A DNA stretch of 64,000 nucleotides, taken from Sphingobacterium multivorum (GTDB lineage Bacteria > Bacteroidota > Bacteroidia > Sphingobacteriales > Sphingobacteriaceae). The DNA is taken from assembly GCF_900457465.1 (NCBI RefSeq), contig NZ_UAUU01000005.1, positions 218,698 through 282,697 on the forward strand, given 5' to 3'. Numbering within the stretch: the first letter of the stretch is position 1; the number at the start of each line of letters is the position of its first letter. The notes beneath the pieces are model-generated. The model worked only from the letters and a program-made list of their open reading frames with translations. It was not told the origin of the DNA and ran no database searches. Shown in pieces: positions 1 to 10,112 of this stretch. Both the position numbers and the translations under genes were made by a program.

Positions 1-1636
1 CGATAATATGCTGCCATTTTTCCTGTTCCTCCGCTCCTATGGCTAACTTCGTTTTTAATGCGTCAGCAATGTCGGAGTTCAGCTGCGCCAGCTTGTTTAA
101 ACAGTCCAGTGTATATTCTAGGCACCAGGAAGCAATCCGATTGGTATACCAGTTGTTGTTCACGTTGTTTTCATACTCGTTTGGTCCCGTCACCCCCAAC
201 ATGACATATTGCTGGCGCTCAGCGCTCCAATTAACGCGCTGTGCCCAGAATCGGCTTATCGCAATCAAGACTTCCAAGCCGTGTGACCAGATGTAGTCCT
301 GATCACCGGTGTAACGGACATAGTTATAAATCGCGAATGCAATAGCTCCATTGCGATGAATTTCCTCAAACGTAATTTCCCATTCATTATGGCATTCCTC
401 ACCATTAATCGTCACCATGGGATAAAGTGCAGCTCCATTGGTAAAGCCAAGTTTAGCGGCGTTTTCGATGGCTTTACCCAATTGCTGATGACGATAAATC
501 AACAAGTTACGCGCAATATTTGGAGATTGTGTTGCGAGGTAAAAAGGAATACAATAAGCTTCAGTATCCCAATAGGTGACACCGCCATATTTTTCTCCGG
601 TAAAACCTTTCGGACCAATATTGAGTCGCTCATCTTCGCCGGTATAGGTCTGGTTGAGCTGAAATATATTATAGCGTATAGCCTGCTGCGCAGCAACATC
701 ACCACTGATTTCAATGTCACTTTCTGCCCAGATCGCTTGCCAAGCTGCTGCTTGTTTCTCCTTTAGTTGCTCATAGCTCAGTGCATCTAGCTTATGTAAA
801 TTGACCGAAGCAGCCACTTCTAGCTCTGCCGACACATGGTTCTGTGATGTAACAATGGAAACTCGCTTTTCAACGCGACAAATTTGAGATTCGCTTAGCA
901 CGGTCTTATAAATTTCTGCTATACAGCCTCGACTTGTCACCGTATCTTGCACTTCGACAACGGCTGTAGGTCCTGTCACGGTAGTTGTAAGCAGGGCGTA
1001 CACCTCAAAGCCAGTTTTCTTGGTACGCGCCGCCACAAAGGTATTTTCACCATCTCTTCCCTGCGCTGTGCTTTCCCAAAATTGCTCGTCGTAGTTACTG
1101 TCTCGATTGACAACTTCAGCATTTAAATGCGAGCGGACCTCCAAAGCAATCGGACCGGAAAGTGCCTGTATGTTGTACTGTAATGAAGCTGTTTCCGAAG
1201 CAAACAGATGATACATCCGGCTTGCTTCAACCTTCAACTGTGCCCCATCGGGCATTTCCACAATAAAACTGCGGTATAAAACCCCATTTTGCATATCCAG
1301 GCGACGTTCAAAAGATTTGACCGCAACTTTGTTTAGGTCGAGAACCTGCCCATTCACTAGAATATGTAGGCCTATCCAATCGATGGAATTGATGACCTTG
1401 GCAAAATATTCGGGATACCCATTTTTCCACCAGCCCACGCGTGTTTTGTCAGGATAATAAATACCCGCTAGGTACGATCCCTGTAACGACTTCCCGCTGA
1501 ATTCTTCTTCAAAATTAGCCCTCTGCCCCATCCGACCATTACCAATAGCGAAGATACTTTCCGAAAATTCATTATGTTCGGGACGAAAGGTGTCTTCGAT
1601 AATTTGCCAAGGGTTATGTTTGATATATGTTTTCAT
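1..1636 (-). CDS. GH65 maltose phosphorylase, C-terminus cut by window edge
   Basis: Family GH65 enzyme that splits maltose with phosphate into beta-glucose 1-phosphate and glucose in the cytoplasm. The ATG at 1636 opens a frame of 545 codons that runs uninterrupted to the left edge. The start MKTYIKHNPW, with no signal peptide, fits a cytosolic enzyme. Family motifs are visible: KYGGVTYWDTEAY, then NGEECHNEWEITFEEIHRNG, then GVTGPNEYENNVNNNWYTN. The Glu of GPNEY is about residue 487, the position known as the catalytic acid in the Lactobacillus brevis enzyme. It lies 107 bp behind beta-phosphoglucomutase, the enzyme that consumes its product, so the phosphorolytic maltose route is complete here. 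Trehalose or kojibiose phosphorylase are alternatives inside GH65, but the sus-type neighbours favour maltose. No frame break was seen. Confidence 0.92.
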   Translation of the reverse strand, partial: MKTYIKHNPWQIIEDTFRPEHNEFSESIFAIGNGRMGQRANFEEEFSGKSLQGSYLAGIYYPDKTRVGWWKNGYPEYFAKVINSIDWIGLHILVNGQVLDLNKVAVKSFERRLDMQNGVLYRSFIVEMPDGAQLKVEASRMYHLFASETASLQYNIQALSGPIALEVRSHLNAEVVNRDSNYDEQFWESTAQGRDGENTFVAARTKKTGFEVYALLTTTVTGPTAVVEVQDTVTSRGCIAEIYKTVLSESQICRVEKRVSIVTSQNHVSAELEVAASVNLHKLDALSYEQLKEKQAAAWQAIWAESDIEISGDVAAQQAIRYNIFQLNQTYTGEDERLNIGPKGFTGEKYGGVTYWDTEAYCIPFYLATQSPNIARNLLIYRHQQLGKAIENAAKLGFTNGAALYPMVTINGEECHNEWEITFEEIHRNGAIAFAIYNYVRYTGDQDYIWSHGLEVLIAISRFWAQRVNWSAERQQYVMLGVTGPNEYENNVNNNWYTNRIASWCLEYTLDCLNKLAQLNSDIADALKTKLAIGAEEQEKWQHII

Positions 1637-1743
1637 CTTTATATTTTTTTCAATGCGCGACGGATACTCTGCCTCAATCATTCTGGTCTTCTTTGCCAAT
1701 ATGATCTACGCCTTGCTTCCATCACTTGAATTGCTCCTAAAAT

Positions 1744-2391
1744 TTAAAATTTATCGACTAAGGCTCCTAAATCGGCTACCACTAAATCTGCTCCGTTAAG
1801 ATGTTCAGCCCGCCCAATCCCTATCACCTGCATGCCGGCTGCCCTTGCCGCATCTATTCCGGCTTGGGCATCTTCCAGCACGAGACAGCATGCCGGTTCA
1901 ATTCCCAAAGCCTCAGCTCCCTTCAGGAAAACTGCTGGATTAGGTTTAGACAGTTGAACCACATTTCCATCAATCAATGCGTCGAAATAGCTGATAATCC
2001 CCGTTTTTTCAAGGATACCCATCGCGTTCTTGCTGGCTGACCCCAATGCAATCTTAATCCCCTTTTTCCGGAGTTTTTCTAATAGATCTAAACTACCTGA
2101 AAGCAAGTGGTCAGGGCTGAGTTGTTCAATCAGCTCCAAGTACCATTTGTTTTTAAGTGACAGCAAATCCGCTTTTTCAGCATCGGATATTTTCGCCCCC
2201 GCCCATTTTAAAATAAGCTCGAGGGATTCAATGCGACTGACCCCTTTCAACTGTTCATTGTCAACAAGAGAAAACGAATAACCCAAGCCTTCTGCCAATC
2301 TATGCCAGGCTTGAAAATGGTAGACCGCCGTATCCACCAACACACCGTCCAAATCAAATATTACGGCTTTTACAGTTTTATAATTAATCAT
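1744..2391 (-). CDS. pgmB: beta-phosphoglucomutase
   Basis: HAD-superfamily mutase converting beta-glucose 1-phosphate to glucose 6-phosphate. The 215-residue length is usual for the family. The N-terminal motif IFDLDGVLVDTA supplies the phosphorylated Asp (about residue 13) and the acid/base Asp two residues on. The middle GSASKN gives the Ser of motif II, SKPNPAVF the Lys of motif III, and LEDAQAGIDAARAAG the metal-binding acids of motif IV. It sits between the GH13 gene and maltose phosphorylase on the same strand. The pairing with GH65 is what distinguishes it from other HAD phosphatases. It is 33 bp downstream of the preceding GH13 gene and so likely cotranscribed. Confidence 0.93.
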   Translation of the reverse strand: MINYKTVKAVIFDLDGVLVDTAVYHFQAWHRLAEGLGYSFSLVDNEQLKGVSRIESLELILKWAGAKISDAEKADLLSLKNKWYLELIEQLSPDHLLSGSLDLLEKLRKKGIKIALGSASKNAMGILEKTGIISYFDALIDGNVVQLSKPNPAVFLKGAEALGIEPACCLVLEDAQAGIDAARAAGMQVIGIGRAEHLNGADLVVADLGALVDKF

Positions 2392-2424
2392 CGAAAAATG
2401 AATTCTATAGAATTTTAAATTGTG

Positions 2425-4287
2425 TTAAAACTTAAGCTCAAACACTTTAGTCTCGTAAGCGTCCAACTTCAAGCTATGGTCAACTGGATTGGTCTCTTGC
2501 TTTTGAATAATATCGAAATAGGACTTCACCTGGTTATTTCGTTCCTTAAAGCGATCGAGTTTAAGTTCCTTCGCGACATCATTGCAATTCATCACGACCA
2601 TAACAGTTTGCTTTTCGTTGTAACGGAAATAAACATATACGCCATCTTCGGGCACATATTGCATCGTTTTACCGGTTTGCAGAACGGTATGTTGTTTTCG
2701 GTAATTGGCTAAGGTCTGCACATAACTCCACATATCCTGCTCGGCTTTCGTTCTTCCGTCAGCTGTAAATTTATTCGATTTGTCACCTATAAAACCACCC
2801 TGAAAGTCTTCCCTTAGCAAGCCGTCGGGATTAGAGAAATTCTTCATCAGAATTTCAGCTCCATAGTACAACTGTGGGATACCCCTTGTTGTCATAAGCC
2901 AAGCCATTGCCGATTTATATTTCTGCACGTTTTCGCCTACAACGGAGAAAAAACGATCCTTATCGTGGTTATCCAAAAAAAGCACATTTTGCTCTGGATG
3001 TGGATATAGAAAATCTGAGGCCAGGGTCGAATATAATTTATTGGCTCCGGCAGTCCATTCTGTCTTTTGGTTGAGCGCATCACCTATGGCATAATTAAGC
3101 TGAAAATCGGTTACGCCCATCAGCTTGGAATCCACGTCCTGACCAACTCGTTTTCCGCCCAGAAAATAAGCCTGATTGGCAACCCCGTGTACCCATGTCT
3201 CCCCAAAAAAGGTAAACTTTGGATACTCCTGCAAAATGCGATCGGTCCATTTAGCCATAAAATCCAGATCATTGTACGGATAGGTATCTATTCGGAATCC
3301 GTCTATTGCTGCGGTCTCTATCCACCAGATATGGCTTTGGGTCAGGTAATTTTGAACGTATGGATTCTGTTCGTTCATATCGGGCATGGTGGGAACAAAC
3401 CAACCTTTGACCATTTTCTTTTTGTCATCTGCCGAGGCATAAGGATCAAAAACAGCCTGATCTTTGTAGGATGTCTGCGTATAGGAAGGCCATTCATTGA
3501 GCCAGTCTGCCATCGGTTTGTCTTTCACCGTCCAATGATAACTTCCAATATGATTGGGCACCACATCAAAAATCAATTTCATCTGACGCCGGTGGAGCTG
3601 TTCGCCTAATTGCACATAAGTGTCATTGCTGCCAAAGCGAGGGTCTATATGATATGTTTCGGTATTGGCATAACCGTGGTACGAGGCCTGTGGCATGTCA
3701 TTGGTCAACACGGGAGTCAGCCACAAGGATGTAACACCAAGATCTTGCAGGTAATCCAGTTTCCCGATAATACCTTCCAAATCGCCACCATGACGCAAGT
3801 ACATTGAATCCCGGTTCAAGCTCATATCCAACATACCTTTCACTTGATCATTTGCCTTATTTCCATTGGCAAAACGATCAGGCATAATCAGATAGATCAA
3901 ATCGGCACTGTTTACTCCTTGCGCTTTTACTTTTTGATCTCTTTGCTTCAACTCATAACGATAAGTCAGTTTTTTCTTTCCTTGACGAAAGGTAAAAGTT
4001 GACCATCCCGGTTGGGCCGAAGCAGCCACCTTGACATCCAAAAACAGGTAATTGGGATTTTCCACCCGATTGATTTTTACCAATTCTATTCCTTTATCCT
4101 CCACTTGCACCTCACTTTTCCCGATCTGGGGTCCATAGACAACAAGCTGCAGGGTTGGATTTTCAATTCCTACCCACCAGTTTAAAGGTTCTACACGTTG
4201 AATGGATTGCCCCAATAAGGGGCTCCATCCAAGTACTGTTAGCGCCACGATTACTGTGGTAATATTTTTATTTATTTTAAACATCAT
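2425..4287 (-). CDS. GH13 neopullulanase/cyclomaltodextrinase (SusA-like)
   Basis: Predicted periplasmic alpha-amylase-family enzyme that degrades imported maltodextrins, like SusA of Bacteroides. The 620-residue product begins with a signal peptide ending near residue 27 (SPLLGQ). An N-terminal beta-sandwich domain (about 30-115) of the cyclomaltodextrinase type precedes the TIM barrel. All four GH13 regions are intact: DVVPNH (about 241-246), GFRIDTYPY with nucleophile Asp 334, FGETW with acid/base Glu 363, and FLDNHD (about 437-442). It starts 3 bp after the SusE-like gene stops, which indicates cotranscription. Exact specificity (neopullulanase or cyclomaltodextrinase) cannot be read from sequence alone. 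Confidence 0.9.
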   Translation of the reverse strand: MMFKINKNITTVIVALTVLGWSPLLGQSIQRVEPLNWWVGIENPTLQLVVYGPQIGKSEVQVEDKGIELVKINRVENPNYLFLDVKVAASAQPGWSTFTFRQGKKKLTYRYELKQRDQKVKAQGVNSADLIYLIMPDRFANGNKANDQVKGMLDMSLNRDSMYLRHGGDLEGIIGKLDYLQDLGVTSLWLTPVLTNDMPQASYHGYANTETYHIDPRFGSNDTYVQLGEQLHRRQMKLIFDVVPNHIGSYHWTVKDKPMADWLNEWPSYTQTSYKDQAVFDPYASADDKKKMVKGWFVPTMPDMNEQNPYVQNYLTQSHIWWIETAAIDGFRIDTYPYNDLDFMAKWTDRILQEYPKFTFFGETWVHGVANQAYFLGGKRVGQDVDSKLMGVTDFQLNYAIGDALNQKTEWTAGANKLYSTLASDFLYPHPEQNVLFLDNHDKDRFFSVVGENVQKYKSAMAWLMTTRGIPQLYYGAEILMKNFSNPDGLLREDFQGGFIGDKSNKFTADGRTKAEQDMWSYVQTLANYRKQHTVLQTGKTMQYVPEDGVYVYFRYNEKQTVMVVMNCNDVAKELKLDRFKERNNQVKSYFDIIQKQETNPVDHSLKLDAYETKVFELKF

Positions 4288-4290
4288 TTG

Positions 4291-5310
4291 CTATTTCTTT
4301 GTCAGCGTATAGGTATTTGCATTGAAATCCACGACAATAGCGTAGGTACCGGCACTGGCGACCGCGATATTGGCACCGCCAGCCGCTAAAGTTCCATTTG
4401 CCCCGCCAAAATTGGTTCCCCAATCGTGATTTTTACGGAATTTGATCTCTCCTGCCGTCAAGCTCACTGTGAGCTTCCATACCTGGTTGGCATTGTCAAA
4501 CTTCATATCTGTATCGGCATCCCAACCTTTCGGTGTCGCGCTGCCAATAATGCCCCAGTTGTGATCTTTAAATGAAATGGTATTGGCAGTTGTGTTGACC
4601 TCGATTTCCAGATTACCTGCACGCGGCGCTTTTATATTTCCACCGCCATTAAATGCGATTTTACCATCTGCAGTTTGTCCATAAGAATTCGCCCAATTGC
4701 GTTCAGTTGTAATCTTAAATTCTGAATTCACTTCCGGAAATAAGATAATGCCTGTATAGATACCGTTACTTGTTGGGGAAACTAACGACTCAGCTGTGGC
4801 TGGATCCCATCCCTGATAAGCGCCTGGAACATACAGATAGCTGGTTGAAGCAAAGGGAACTGCTTTCAGGCTTGCCAAAGCTGAAAACACGACCGTAATT
4901 TTAGCATTGATACTTGACTTCAGCCGTACATCAAAGTCAGAAGCCGTTCCTGTCGGAACACCAAGAGAAAGTAAGTAGCTATTCAATTCATAACCCGTAA
5001 AACCAACTGTTGTCCGACCACTCGGAATAACAACTTCTTTTACTGTTTTAAAATTGTCTCCCTTAAGTCCAAACTGGAGTACGTTGGTTACTGCCGCCTG
5101 AAAACCAAAGTCAGGCTGAATCATAGTTAAGTGCAGTACCGTGTCCTTTGCATTATCTTTAGACAGGGTTACATTATTTTTATCAAGGCTTAAAGTCGCT
5201 GGCTTTATACCTTCATCACTAGCCAATATGGCCCGCGTTTCGTCTTTTTTACAACTTTGGAATAGCGCTATAAACAGCAGCATGATTCCGATATAGTGTC
5301 TAGTTTTCAT
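4291..5310 (-). CDS. SusE/SusF-like starch-binding outer-membrane lipoprotein
   Basis: Non-catalytic surface lipoprotein likely to hold starch or maltodextrin for the SusCD importer. The N-terminus (MKTRHYIGIMLLFIALFQSC) is a lipoprotein signal with Cys about residue 20 followed by KKDE. An N-terminal SusE-type domain (about 25-145) is followed by two similar modules beginning near VPGAYQGWDP and IGSATPKGWD, each with the conserved Trp pattern of SusE/F carbohydrate-binding domains. At 339 residues it resembles SusE more than the longer SusF. It lies between SusD (214 bp upstream) and the GH13 enzyme (3 bp downstream). Having two binding modules instead of the three of SusF is seen directly; ligand preference is inferred from the neighbours. 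Confidence 0.85.
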   Translation of the reverse strand: MKTRHYIGIMLLFIALFQSCKKDETRAILASDEGIKPATLSLDKNNVTLSKDNAKDTVLHLTMIQPDFGFQAAVTNVLQFGLKGDNFKTVKEVVIPSGRTTVGFTGYELNSYLLSLGVPTGTASDFDVRLKSSINAKITVVFSALASLKAVPFASTSYLYVPGAYQGWDPATAESLVSPTSNGIYTGIILFPEVNSEFKITTERNWANSYGQTADGKIAFNGGGNIKAPRAGNLEIEVNTTANTISFKDHNWGIIGSATPKGWDADTDMKFDNANQVWKLTVSLTAGEIKFRKNHDWGTNFGGANGTLAAGGANIAVASAGTYAIVVDFNANTYTLTKK

Positions 5311-5524
5311 CTGTTTTATTTTGTTTTCAATAGCTGATGAACGCTCAGGGCAAATATTTACCGTCCTGTGCGCCGATCAATATGCATTGCTCGGTTTCAT
5401 CTGTCAACAATTTTCTTAGTACAGGTATGGCCACATCGATCAGAAGAAGCTTACCGCATCCAAACTCAATCAGGAGTTGTAGATTCGTCTTTCATTGGAA
5501 TAAATTCTCCTTTTCCGATGCTGA

Positions 5525-7120
5525 TTAATTATAGCCGGGATTCTGTACAAGATTGGAGTTCGCGATTATATCTGAAGCCGGAAGCGGGAACAGTGTTCTA
5601 TAAGCTGGCACAGCTTGACCGGCTAACACACCTCCTTTAAAAGGCCAGAGGTAATTATCGCTCGTAAATTTGCCGTAACGAATTAAATCCGAACGTCTAA
5701 ACCCTTCCCAATACAGCTCTTTCACACGCTCGTTGAGTACATCGTCTAGCGAGAGGTTTGCCAAATTCCCACTGTTGTTGCCATAGGCACGCACACGCAA
5801 CTTGTTGACGTAATCCAATGCTTTAGCCACGTTACCACCGGAGCCACCCCGTAAAGTTGCTTCGGCGTAAATCAGGTTCATCTCTGCCAATCGAATTAAT
5901 GGAAAGTCCACCGATGCTACAAAACCTTCAGCTGCTGGAGGAGCAGTTTTTCCGTCTTTGTTCACATTCCGGAATTTAGTAACTGCCAACCCCTGCTTAT
6001 AGACAGCGATATCTTCTATTTTTACGCTTGTATTTAAGTGAAACATTGCCCTTTTGTCCGTTGCTCCGGAGTAGTCACCGAAAATGGTTGCGATATTGTC
6101 ACGCGTCCGATTTCCGGCCCAACCGCCGCCAGGCACACCAAAAGAAGTGGGATTCATGGTCGCGTCGATAGCTGCATTGATCAGATAAGTCGTTCCCCCC
6201 TTGCTCTGTGTTTTGGTTCCATCGTAAGGCAGATAAAAAATAAATTCGGGGTTGTTCACATCATTATCTGCATAGAAAAGCTCCCGGTAATTTGTCCCCA
6301 AGCTATAGCCCGAGTTCAATACCTTTTCTGAATACGTGATGGCTTCGGTATATTTCTTATTACCGGCCCCAAGGTAGACTTCAGCGTTGAGGTATAAACG
6401 AGCCAATAGCCCCCATGCCGCTACTTGGTCCACACGACCATAAACATTCTGTTTGGCACCTTTGAGCTGACCAGCAACCTCCAGCAGTTCTTTCTCCACA
6501 TACGCGAAAAGCTCAGGTCGTTTGATCTGTGGCGGTGATACTTTGCCTACTGAATTTTCTTCGGTTACAAAAGGTGGATTTCCGAATAGATCAAGTAGAA
6601 CCCAATAGTTGTAAGCACGTAAGAATCTTGCTTCGGCACGATAATAAGCGATCTCTTTTTTGTCGGCATCTGAAATACCGCGTTCGGCCAATTTAGCATC
6701 CGTGCTCTCTCTTAAAAATTCATTGACAAGGGTAGCACTGTAGACACAACGCGTGTAAAGACCGCGGAGCATGGGATTGCTATCGTCAAAATTGAGGTAA
6801 TCCAAACCACTAATTCCCGGGTCATTAAGCCAGGCGCAAGCAGCTTCATCGGTAGTAAGTTCTTGCGCATTCCAAAAAAGACGTAAAAAATCCGATGTTC
6901 CCGCATCTAAACCACCTAAGTCCGTATTATTCGGCCCCGATGTGCTCGTTAAAGTCAATGATCCATACAACCTTGCAAATGATGAGGTATAACCTTTAAA
7001 ATCTTTATAAGCAATATCTGCGGTGACATCATTAGTAGGCTTTAAATCCAAATCCTTGTGGCAGCTGCTCAATGCGATGGCGAGCAGGCAAGCGCCTATA
7101 TATTTATTTAATTTTTTCAT
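5525..7120 (-). CDS. SusD-family glycan-binding lipoprotein (maltodextrin locus)
   Basis: Outer-membrane lipoprotein that forms the lid on the SusC channel and binds oligosaccharide. The 531-residue product has a lipoprotein signal (ACLLAIALSSC, Cys about residue 20), the SusD-like N-terminal TPR region with FLRAYNYWVLLDLFG (about 165-180), and the C-terminal RagB/SusD signature with LIRLAEMNLIYAEA and LYWEGFRRSDLIRYG. The C-terminus NSNLVQNPGY is typical of the family. The SusC stop lies 11 bp upstream, so the two are cotranscribed. The 214 bp between this gene and the SusE-like gene holds no supported gene. Confidence 0.95.
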   Translation of the reverse strand: MKKLNKYIGACLLAIALSSCHKDLDLKPTNDVTADIAYKDFKGYTSSFARLYGSLTLTSTSGPNNTDLGGLDAGTSDFLRLFWNAQELTTDEAACAWLNDPGISGLDYLNFDDSNPMLRGLYTRCVYSATLVNEFLRESTDAKLAERGISDADKKEIAYYRAEARFLRAYNYWVLLDLFGNPPFVTEENSVGKVSPPQIKRPELFAYVEKELLEVAGQLKGAKQNVYGRVDQVAAWGLLARLYLNAEVYLGAGNKKYTEAITYSEKVLNSGYSLGTNYRELFYADNDVNNPEFIFYLPYDGTKTQSKGGTTYLINAAIDATMNPTSFGVPGGGWAGNRTRDNIATIFGDYSGATDKRAMFHLNTSVKIEDIAVYKQGLAVTKFRNVNKDGKTAPPAAEGFVASVDFPLIRLAEMNLIYAEATLRGGSGGNVAKALDYVNKLRVRAYGNNSGNLANLSLDDVLNERVKELYWEGFRRSDLIRYGKFTSDNYLWPFKGGVLAGQAVPAYRTLFPLPASDIIANSNLVQNPGYN

Positions 7121-7131
7121 TGTTATATCAT

Positions 7132-10101
7132 TTAAAAACTCACATTTACACCCAATACATAAGTTCTTGGTCTTGGATAGAAACGGTCGTCTATACCATT
7201 GGATATTTCTGGATCAACTCCTTTGTACTTGGTGATGGTAAATACATTTTGTACAGTGGCAGAAATAGACATCGAAGCTTTGCTGTTCCGAATAAATTTT
7301 CCGAGGTTATAACTCAGATTGACATTATCCATTTTCAAGAATGACGCATTTTTGATGTAATAGTCGCTTCGTAACTGCTTGAGTAGAAAATTGGTATTCA
7401 AAAAATCCACCGGGGCATTGTTGATCACCAAAACCGCCTGATCGTTGATGTTCGCGCCACTGCCTAGGTTGGATGAAACATTGTCGTACACATAATTATC
7501 CAAACTTGCGCGCAATACGGTGCTTGCCGACCATTTTTTGTAACTGTATGCCGCCGTAAAACCCAAAAGGTATTTCGGTAAAGGTGATTTGTATAGGTAA
7601 CGGTCGTTATCGCTGATCACGCCGTCGCCATTGCGGTCAACATAGACCCCTTCTACAGGATGCCCCTGTTCATCATATACCTGCTGGAACACATTGAAAC
7701 TATTGGGCATGAAATTCACCTTATGTGCCTGGATATTCCCCCCTGTTCCACCACGAATACTACCGGTCTCCACGATAAAGTTTGGATCATCGCTCTGCGT
7801 CAGGTTGGTCACTTTGCTTCTATTATAAGTCACATTGAAACCAAGATCCAACGACGAATTTTCTGTTTTTACCGGAACGTAATGCAGGTTAAACTCCAGA
7901 CCCTGATTCTCCATATTACCGACATTCGTCAACAAAAAGTTGCTAAAGTTTGATCCTACAGGAACTGGAATGGTACTGAGCAGGTCCTTGGTCTTTTTCG
8001 AATAGTAGTCTATGCTACCATAGAATAGATTGTTAGCGAAACCAAAATCAACTCCAGCATTGTAGGTCGTTGTACTCTCCCAGCGGATATCTTGATCGTA
8101 GGCGACCGGCGAATTCAGGTAATAATACTCATTACCAAATCGATACATGGATTCATTACCACTGATGGTGTAATTAGGCAAATAAGAATAGTTGGCAATA
8201 CCGTCTTGCTGACCGGTCTTTCCATAACTTAAACGAAGTTTCAACTCCGAAACCGCAGCTATTTCTTTTAAAAAGCCTTCATTTTTCGCGCGCCAGGTAA
8301 AACCGACAGAAGGGAAATATCCCCAGCGGTTATCCGGGCTAAAACGGGAAGAACCATCTGTACGCAAGGTTCCAGAAAGGACATAACGGTTGTCGTAGGT
8401 ATAGATCAAACGTCCGTAATAGGAAATCAACAGGTTTTCGGGTTTATCAAAAGGTCGCGTTGGTTCATTTAAGATCTTATCACCTTCGGCATTTGTACGG
8501 TTAAAATTGTATACTTTACTACTATTTTTATAGTAACCATAGCCTAGTGTCGCGTCTATCGTACTTTTGATCGTAGGTAATTCTTTATCATACTTTAGAT
8601 AAAACTCGAGTGTTTTATTGTTGATATCGGTTTTATATTGCGTTCTTTCACCACCTTCATTGAAATTACGTGCAGCAATAGCCGGCGTAAATGTATTCCC
8701 TTTTGAACGCGCCAGATCGTAGCCGACGTTTAAGTTGGCGTGTAACTCGGGAAGGAAATGGAAACTATAATCCACTTTTGCATTTCCAATGCTTCTGAAA
8801 ACATCGCCATTATCTTTGCGCAGATCCAATAAGGCCAAAGGATTTCGAGGTGCATTTGGATTGGGTTTCCCGCCCTGAACCCACTCATAATATCCGCCAA
8901 AACTATCCTTATCATCGACATAAACAGGTTGGGTGGGATCGAACTGAATCGCTGACCCGATCGCATCTTGCGTAGCAAATTTCGATTTCGACCAGGTACC
9001 ACGTACATTCACATCCAGCGAAAGGTGATTGTCCAGAAATTTCGGTGTCAAGGCCAATGCCGCGGTGGTCCGTTTTAAGTTATCATTTTTCAGCACACCG
9101 TCCTGATTCATATAACCAGCAGAAATACGGTAAGGCATATTGCCAGCTCTGGAAGCAATGTTAACATTATTGTCCGTAGTAAAGGCATTGCCATAAATCA
9201 CATCCTGCCAATCGGTATTTGCTGTTCCCAACAATTTTTTCATGGCATCACTGCCATTGGTATTGACATAATCGCGGATTTGATCCGCGTTAAGCAGTTT
9301 TACTTTATTGGCCACAGTCGCCAAGGAGTTCTGTGTAGAGAAGTTGATCTGTGTTCCTGAGCGGCTGCCTTTTTTGGTGGTGATTAAGATGACACCATTC
9401 GATGCACGCGATCCATAAATTGCCGTTGCATTGGCATCTTTCAAGATGGTAAATGTCTCGATATCATTTGGGTTAATCAAACTTAATGGATTCGCTACGC
9501 CGGATACCGAGCCACCAGCCAAAGGAATCCCATCCACGACGATCAATGGATCGTTACTGGCATTCAGTGAAGCGCCGGAACGGATCCGGATTGTACTTCC
9601 TGCGCCTGGCTGCCCCCCACTTGTTGTAATCTGTACGCCCGGAACTTTCCCCATAATGAGTTGCTCGGGAGAGGAGATCTGTCCTTTTTGAAAATCCTTA
9701 GAACTCACCGTGCTGATTGACCCCGTCAGGTCACTTTTCTTTTGTGTACCATAACCAATCACAACAACCTCATCCAGCGCACTCGTATTGGATTTAAGGT
9801 AGAGGTTTAACGGATTCTGCCCATCACTGATTTGGATTAAGGTGTCCAGGCTCGCGTATCCGACCATGCTGACTCGCAGGCGTAATTTCCCCGTTTGTAG
9901 TCTATCCAAGCTAAAATCCCCATTCGCATTGGTAGACAGTGATTTTTGAATATCCTCGAAGCGCAGTGTAGCACCGACCAAGGAACTCCCCTTCTGGTCC
10001 ATTACTCGCCCCTTTAGCGTTGCCTGTTGGGCAAATGCCGAAGCACTTACGCCGAGTAGCATGCTCAGAGCCCAAAATGGACGTGATAGCTGTTTGTTCA
10101 T
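7132..10101 (-). CDS. SusC-family TonB-dependent transporter (maltodextrin locus)
   Basis: Outer-membrane importer for malto-oligosaccharides, energised by TonB. Its 989 residues begin with a signal peptide ending at ASAFAQ. A carboxypeptidase-regulatory-like beta-sandwich (about 27-110) follows, then the SusC signature ALDEVVVIGYGTQKKSDLTG, the plug with ATAIYGSRASNGVILITTKKG, and a 22-strand barrel ending in an aromatic residue (GVNVSF). There is no STN domain, in keeping with control by LacI rather than by sigma/FecR. This is the only SusC of the five in the window whose frame is unbroken. It is preceded by the GH13 lipoprotein (11 bp). Confidence 0.95.
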   Translation of the reverse strand: MNKQLSRPFWALSMLLGVSASAFAQQATLKGRVMDQKGSSLVGATLRFEDIQKSLSTNANGDFSLDRLQTGKLRLRVSMVGYASLDTLIQISDGQNPLNLYLKSNTSALDEVVVIGYGTQKKSDLTGSISTVSSKDFQKGQISSPEQLIMGKVPGVQITTSGGQPGAGSTIRIRSGASLNASNDPLIVVDGIPLAGGSVSGVANPLSLINPNDIETFTILKDANATAIYGSRASNGVILITTKKGSRSGTQINFSTQNSLATVANKVKLLNADQIRDYVNTNGSDAMKKLLGTANTDWQDVIYGNAFTTDNNVNIASRAGNMPYRISAGYMNQDGVLKNDNLKRTTAALALTPKFLDNHLSLDVNVRGTWSKSKFATQDAIGSAIQFDPTQPVYVDDKDSFGGYYEWVQGGKPNPNAPRNPLALLDLRKDNGDVFRSIGNAKVDYSFHFLPELHANLNVGYDLARSKGNTFTPAIAARNFNEGGERTQYKTDINNKTLEFYLKYDKELPTIKSTIDATLGYGYYKNSSKVYNFNRTNAEGDKILNEPTRPFDKPENLLISYYGRLIYTYDNRYVLSGTLRTDGSSRFSPDNRWGYFPSVGFTWRAKNEGFLKEIAAVSELKLRLSYGKTGQQDGIANYSYLPNYTISGNESMYRFGNEYYYLNSPVAYDQDIRWESTTTYNAGVDFGFANNLFYGSIDYYSKKTKDLLSTIPVPVGSNFSNFLLTNVGNMENQGLEFNLHYVPVKTENSSLDLGFNVTYNRSKVTNLTQSDDPNFIVETGSIRGGTGGNIQAHKVNFMPNSFNVFQQVYDEQGHPVEGVYVDRNGDGVISDNDRYLYKSPLPKYLLGFTAAYSYKKWSASTVLRASLDNYVYDNVSSNLGSGANINDQAVLVINNAPVDFLNTNFLLKQLRSDYYIKNASFLKMDNVNLSYNLGKFIRNSKASMSISATVQNVFTITKYKGVDPEISNGIDDRFYPRPRTYVLGVNVSF

Positions 10102-10112
10102 AAAATAACTGT

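Noticed and set aside
356..766. 136-codon plus-strand frame
   Set aside because: It lies wholly antisense to the intact GH65 gene, which shows clear family motifs.
3067..3609. 180-codon plus-strand frame
   Set aside because: Antisense shadow of the GH13 enzyme.
5368..5640. Plus-strand frame in and beyond the SusD-SusE gap
   Set aside because: No recognisable protein and it overlaps the SusD C-terminus.
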